This document shows, piece by piece, positions 14,901 to 17,722 of a stretch of DNA of 17,722 bases. Each line of letters opens with the position of its first letter. Positions within the stretch are counted from its first letter, which is position 1. Position numbers and translations under genes: made by a program. Below the pieces are notes generated by a model. The model was not told the origin of the DNA, searched no databases, and saw only the letters and a program-made list of their open reading frames with translations. Origin of the DNA: Rhodospirillaceae bacterium UBA6608. GTDB taxonomy: Bacteria; Pseudomonadota; Alphaproteobacteria; Rhodospirillales_A; Casp-alpha2. The DNA lies in contig DJHY01000020.1 of NCBI GenBank assembly GCA_002433335.1, forward strand, positions 1 through 17,722. The letters are read 5' to 3'.

Positions 14901-15395
14901 TTAGTGGCTACGAATTACATGCTTGATTGCCCCCTCGCCCTCCCCCGGCTCCTCGAAAAATTGCGTGACGTGGTGAAACACCTCGGGTGTGTCGAAGGCG
15001 GCGCGGGCGGGTTGGGCGGTGCGGCGTTGGGCGATGCGGGATAGGCAGAGGGCGTCGCTGGCTTCCAGGTAGATCAGCTTGTGCGGCGCACCGGCCTCGT
15101 TGGCGAGGTCGAGGAACCATTTGCGCTGGCGGGCCGTGTTGGCGGGGAAATCCATCACCACATCGGTTCCGGCGGCGAGGAGTTGGCGCACCAGATCGCG
15201 CATCAGCGGGCGTAGCCGCCGCGCGCAGGCGATGTAGTCATCGAATGATTTGATCTGATCGGGGTAGAGGGTCGCGAGCCAGTCGTCTTCGGAGAGGAGG
15301 ACAGCGCCCTCCTCCGCCGCCAGCCGCGCGGCCAGGGTCGACTTTCCGGCCCCCATCTTTCCGCAGAAGAAAGTCAGGGAGCCGGGGGCGCTCAC
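14901..15395 (-). CDS. Small P-loop ATP-binding protein / putative kinase
   Basis: The 164-residue protein is a stand-alone P-loop NTPase of the AAA_33/zeta-toxin/shikimate-kinase-like group. It has Walker A GKMGAGKST (residues 12-20), an acidic LLSEDDWLA segment after strand 2, VVMDFPANTARQRKWF as the Walker B-like strand, and LSRIAQRR as a lid-like basic stretch. Such proteins usually phosphorylate small molecules, but the substrate here is unknown. The start codon is GTG 15395, and its GTGA overlaps the comC-like stop codon TGA (15394-15392), so translation is probably coupled to the sulfolactate dehydrogenase gene. The last seven codons (KHVIRSH) are AT-rich compared with the rest, right at the border of the low-GC islet, so the original C-terminus may have been replaced. 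No antitoxin gene is seen beside it. Confidence 0.72.
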   Translation of the reverse strand: MSAPGSLTFFCGKMGAGKSTLAARLAAEEGAVLLSEDDWLATLYPDQIKSFDDYIACARRLRPLMRDLVRQLLAAGTDVVMDFPANTARQRKWFLDLANEAGAPHKLIYLEASDALCLSRIAQRRTAQPARAAFDTPEVFHHVTQFFEEPGEGEGAIKHVIRSH

Positions 15396-16438
15396 GCGCC
15401 CGCCGCCCGTTTCTCCAGATCGCCCAGCAGACCGTCGGGCACGTCCACGCCCTCGGCCATGGCCTTGGCGCGGTTGGCCCAGCGGTCGGCGCCGGGGATC
15501 CAGGCGCCGTCCTGTTCGGCGATCGCGCCGACCAGGGTGCCGATCCGCTCGATAAAGCGGTTTTCGGCGGTTTCCTCGTCCTCATGGGCGAAGGCCGAGG
15601 GATCGATCAGGATGAAGAATTGGCCGACTTTCGGCGGCTCGCCCTCGGTCGCGAAGAAGCTGGCGGCCTCGAACCCGTGGTTGGAGCCGGTCAGCGTCGC
15701 CGCCAGGATTTCGACCATCAGCACCAGGGCCGCACCCTTGGCGTCGCCCATGGGGATCATCATGCCGTCGTCGAGCGCGACCTTGGGGTCGGTCGTCGGC
15801 TTGCCGTGTTTGTCGGTGCACCAGCCCTCGGGGATTTGTTCGCCCTTGTTGGCGGCAAGCATGATCTTGCCGCGCGCGACCTTGGACAGCGCCAGGTCGA
15901 CCAGGATCGGATCGCCCCAGGCGCTGCCGTCGGCGGTGCGGCGCGGACAGGCGAAGGCGATGGGGTTGGTGCCGTAAAGCGCGCGGCTGCCGTTCCAGGG
16001 GGCGATCGCCGCCGGGGCGTTGAGGAAGCCCATGGCGATCAGGCCTTCGCGGGCCGCGGCCTCGACCGGGTGGCCGCCAACGCCGCCGTGGTGGGAATTA
16101 CCGATGGCCAGGCCGACGATCCCGGTTTCGCGGGCCAGTTCCTTGGCCCGATTGAGGCCCAGGGAAATCGCCGGATAGGCGAAGCCGCCGTTGGCGTCGA
16201 CGCGGATAGCGGCCTTCGCCGTCTGTTCCAGGCGGGCGATGGCGTGGCCGTCGACCATGCCGATCTTGGCCTGCTCGGCGTAGCTGGGCACGCGCGACAG
16301 GCCGTGCGACGGCACGCCGTCGGCTTCGGCCTGAACCAGGGCGCGGGCGACGTGGACCGCGTTGTTCTCCGACACCTTGGAATTCATGAAGACCTTGAGG
16401 GCCAGCTGTTCCAGTTCGTCCAGGGTCTTTTTCGCCAT
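15392..16438 (-). CDS. comC: Ldh-family NAD(P)-dependent oxidoreductase, probable (R)-sulfolactate dehydrogenase ComC
   Basis: This 348-residue protein belongs to the malate/L-lactate/ureidoglycolate dehydrogenase (Ldh_2) family, a non-Rossmann NAD(P) fold. Hallmarks are ADGVPSHGLSRVP with the catalytic His45, AIGNSHHGGVGGHPVE (His116, His117), and NGSRALYGTNPIAFACPR. The same family contains ComC, which interconverts sulfopyruvate and (R)-sulfolactate. That name is inferred from the gene order: an SlcC-like dehydrogenase 19 bases upstream and a sulfopyruvate-decarboxylase-like C-terminus before that. Known slcC/comC pairs act together as a sulfolactate racemase. Other malate or lactate-type substrates cannot be excluded from sequence alone. 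ATG 16438 has GGGAA upstream. The stop overlaps the next gene by four bases. Confidence 0.75.
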   Translation of the reverse strand: MAKKTLDELEQLALKVFMNSKVSENNAVHVARALVQAEADGVPSHGLSRVPSYAEQAKIGMVDGHAIARLEQTAKAAIRVDANGGFAYPAISLGLNRAKELARETGIVGLAIGNSHHGGVGGHPVEAAAREGLIAMGFLNAPAAIAPWNGSRALYGTNPIAFACPRRTADGSAWGDPILVDLALSKVARGKIMLAANKGEQIPEGWCTDKHGKPTTDPKVALDDGMMIPMGDAKGAALVLMVEILAATLTGSNHGFEAASFFATEGEPPKVGQFFILIDPSAFAHEDEETAENRFIERIGTLVGAIAEQDGAWIPGADRWANRAKAMAEGVDVPDGLLGDLEKRAAGA

Positions 16439-16457
16439 CTTTGGATGTTCCCGTGTG

Positions 16458-17390
16458 TTAGTTGCCGTTGAGGCAGTTCAGGACCGCGTCGGCGGTGACG
16501 GAGGACACCTTGCCCTCCCCTTCCTCGGTGCGCGGGCCGACATGGGGCGTGCAATACAGGTTGGGCACGCCGTCGAAGATATTGGGGCTGGTCAAGGGCT
16601 CTTCGACGAACACGTCGGTAAAGGCGCCCCACAGCTTTTCGGATTTCAGGGCATCGACCAGCGCCTGTTCGTTGACGATCCCGCCGCGCGACAGGTTCAG
16701 CAACAGCGCGCGGTCCTTCATCTTGGCGATGGTTTCGGCGTTGAACAGGTCGCGGGTGTCGTCGGTCAACGGCACGTGGACCGAGATCGCGTCGCATTGC
16801 GGCAGCAGTTCGTCCAGCGTCGCGGCGCGTTCGACCTTGCACTCGGCCCAGCGCGGATCGTCGGCGGCGACCCAGGGGTCGAAACCGATGCGCTTCATGC
16901 CGTTGCCGCGCGCCCGCCAGGCCAGGGCCTGACCGGTCCAGCCCATGCCGATGATGCCCAGGGTCTTTCCCTGAACCTCGCGGCCCATCAGCTCCAGCCG
17001 CGGCCATTTGCCCGCGACCACGTCGGGCGTGGCCAGGTAGGAGCGGCGGAACATGACGTAGATCGCCCCCATGGCCAGTTCGGCCACGGAATCGGAATTG
17101 GCCCCGACCGCGGGGAAAACCTTCACCCCGCGCGCGGCGCAGGCGTCCATGTCGATGTTGTCCAGGCCCACGCCCAGCCGCCCGACGCATTCCAGCTTGT
17201 CGGCGGCGTCCAACACGGCATCCCGCACCTGGGTCGCGTTGCGCACGATCAGGCCGCGCACGCCCGGCATCAGGGCAGGGATGTCGGCCTGCCGGGACAC
17301 CAGGTCCGGCATGTAGGCGACGTCGTACTGCCGGGCCAGGCGCTCGACCTCGGACTCGAGCATGAATTCGGTAATCAGAATATCGGGCAT
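16458..17390 (-). CDS. slcC: D-isomer-specific 2-hydroxyacid dehydrogenase, probable (S)-sulfolactate dehydrogenase SlcC
   Basis: A 310-residue NAD-dependent dehydrogenase of the 3-phosphoglycerate dehydrogenase superfamily. Visible parts are VRGLIVRNATQVR, VGRLGVGLDNIDMDAC (about 69-84), the nucleotide-binding GMGWTG (148-153), the catalytic Arg235 in NLSRGGIV, Glu264 in FVEEP, and His283 in TPHVGP. The start MPDILITEFM and the segment DPWVAADDPRWAE resemble what I recall of SlcC, which oxidises (S)-sulfolactate to sulfopyruvate. It lacks the extra ACT and intervening domains of full-length SerA, so plain serine biosynthesis is unlikely. ATG 17390 is preceded by GAGG. The frame is open to 17474 but would run through a terminator hairpin. 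It is co-directional with comC. Confidence 0.78.
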   Translation of the reverse strand: MPDILITEFMLESEVERLARQYDVAYMPDLVSRQADIPALMPGVRGLIVRNATQVRDAVLDAADKLECVGRLGVGLDNIDMDACAARGVKVFPAVGANSDSVAELAMGAIYVMFRRSYLATPDVVAGKWPRLELMGREVQGKTLGIIGMGWTGQALAWRARGNGMKRIGFDPWVAADDPRWAECKVERAATLDELLPQCDAISVHVPLTDDTRDLFNAETIAKMKDRALLLNLSRGGIVNEQALVDALKSEKLWGAFTDVFVEEPLTSPNIFDGVPNLYCTPHVGPRTEEGEGKVSSVTADAVLNCLNGN

Positions 17391-17440
17391 GGCGGATGAA
17401 ACCTCGACGAATGCGGCTGGATCGCCCCGACAGGATGCGG

Positions 17441-17491
17441 GGAGAGAATAAGAAGAAACGAAGCTCCCCAGCATAACGCCGGGGAGCTTCG
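17441..17491 (-). terminator. Strong intrinsic terminator between the TPP enzyme and slcC
   Basis: On the minus strand a perfect 11-bp stem (plus 17481-17491 paired with 17459-17469, CGAAGCTCCCC and its complement) encloses an 11-base loop and is followed by TTTCTTCTTATTCTC. It begins 7 bases after the stop codon of the upstream gene. A smaller second stem (CCCCG/CGGGG, plus 17425-17442) follows before slcC. Confidence 0.85.
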
Positions 17492-17498
17492 CCGCATA

Positions 17499-17722
17499 TT
17501 ACGCGTTGGCCGCCGCCAGGGCGCGCATGAACCGGTCGCGGATGACGACCTGATCCATGGTGATGTTGGGAACCGGGATGTTGCCCGATTCACATTTGCA
17601 GACGATGACCGTCTGCTTCTTGGACGCGATGGCGTCCTTCATCACCTGGGCCGTGTCTTCGGCCTTGCACTCGATCACGTTGTCGCAGCCGCAGGCCTCG
17701 GCAACCTTGGTCAGCGAGGTCT
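17499..17722 (-). CDS. comE: C-terminal end of a thiamine-diphosphate enzyme, probably sulfopyruvate decarboxylase beta subunit
   Basis: Seventy-three codons plus two bases are visible before the right edge, ending at TAA 17499-17501. The translated end contains LTKVAEACGCDNVIECK, then an alpha-beta strand TVIVCKCESGN and IPVPNITMDQVVIRDRFMRAL. This layout fits the C-terminal TPP-binding domain of sulfopyruvate/phosphonopyruvate decarboxylase-type enzymes. ComE (with ComD) turns sulfopyruvate into sulfoacetaldehyde and CO2, which fits the SlcC- and ComC-like genes downstream. The assignment rests on a short fragment and on context, so the family is fairly likely and the precise substrate is inferred. 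A strong terminator follows the stop codon. Confidence 0.6.
   Translation of the reverse strand, partial: TSLTKVAEACGCDNVIECKAEDTAQVMKDAIASKKQTVIVCKCESGNIPVPNITMDQVVIRDRFMRALAAANA

Noticed and set aside
14233..14925. Integron attC site, transposon or phage remnant
   Set aside because: No integrase or transposase, no recognisable core site, and no convincing terminal or target-site repeats were found. The only shared string at the borders is a seven-base match.
14901..15395. Zeta-toxin or toxin-antitoxin system
   Set aside because: Only the P-loop fold is shared. There is no antitoxin partner, and the gene overlaps a metabolic dehydrogenase gene.
16458..17390. Phosphoglycerate dehydrogenase SerA
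   Set aside because: The protein has 310 residues and lacks the C-terminal regulatory domains of most SerA proteins. The SlcC-like start and the comC neighbour fit sulfolactate better.
1..17722. tRNA, rRNA, CRISPR arrays and riboswitches
   Set aside because: No cloverleaf, rRNA core sequence, regularly spaced repeats or known riboswitch core was found on either strand by reading. A covariance-model scan was not possible.

Overview
The window reads as chromosomal DNA of a GC-rich alphaproteobacterium, probably a Rhodospirillales-type organism. This is inferred from gene content (a full hopanoid locus with hpnM, and ispH directly followed by hpnH), strong G/C preference at third codon positions, and frequent ATGA/GTGA stop-start overlaps. 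No rRNA, tRNA, CRISPR array, insertion sequence or replication origin was seen. Outside one short AT-rich islet the genes are tightly packed, and no gene-free stretch exceeds 300 bases.

Positions 1-10.7 kb are a hopanoid (bacterial triterpenoid) locus in three transcription units. hpnA (cut by the left edge, minus strand) diverges from the plus-strand pair ispH-hpnH. Convergent to hpnH is a minus-strand operon read in the order hpnM, hpnC, hpnB, hpnD, hpnE, shc (hpnF), hpnG. Together they cover the last MEP-pathway step (IspH), FPP to squalene (HpnD, HpnC, HpnE), cyclisation to hopene (Shc), addition of adenosyl from SAM (HpnH), and adenine removal to ribosylhopane (HpnG). HpnA, HpnB and the MlaC-like HpnM are accessory head-group or lipid-transport candidates. 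hpnH and hpnG appear to share a terminator that overlaps the hpnH stop codon.

Positions 10.8-14.2 kb hold a PhnZ-like HD-domain oxygenase (+), a convergent DadA-like FAD oxidoreductase (-), and a divergent FAD-linked D-2-hydroxyacid dehydrogenase (+).

Positions 14.25-14.9 kb are a small AT-rich islet: 69 of the 300 bases at 14521-14820 are G or C (23 %, counted by hand). It carries one unrecognised membrane-protein gene that appears broken by a one-base frameshift and starts with two strong hairpins. It is the clearest horizontally acquired segment and the least explained part of the window.

Positions 14.9-17.7 kb (all minus strand) look like a sulfolactate or related 2-hydroxy-acid module. 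A TPP-enzyme C-terminus resembling sulfopyruvate decarboxylase beta (cut by the right edge) is followed by a strong terminator, then an SlcC-like NAD dehydrogenase, a ComC-like Ldh-family dehydrogenase, and a small P-loop ATPase/kinase that overlaps comC by four bases.

No clearly new multi-gene system was found. The best leads are the AT-rich islet gene with its hairpins, the P-loop protein coupled to the sulfolactate genes, a shifted iron-site tyrosine in the PhnZ-like protein, and a repeat pair lying on a predicted internal promoter in front of shc.
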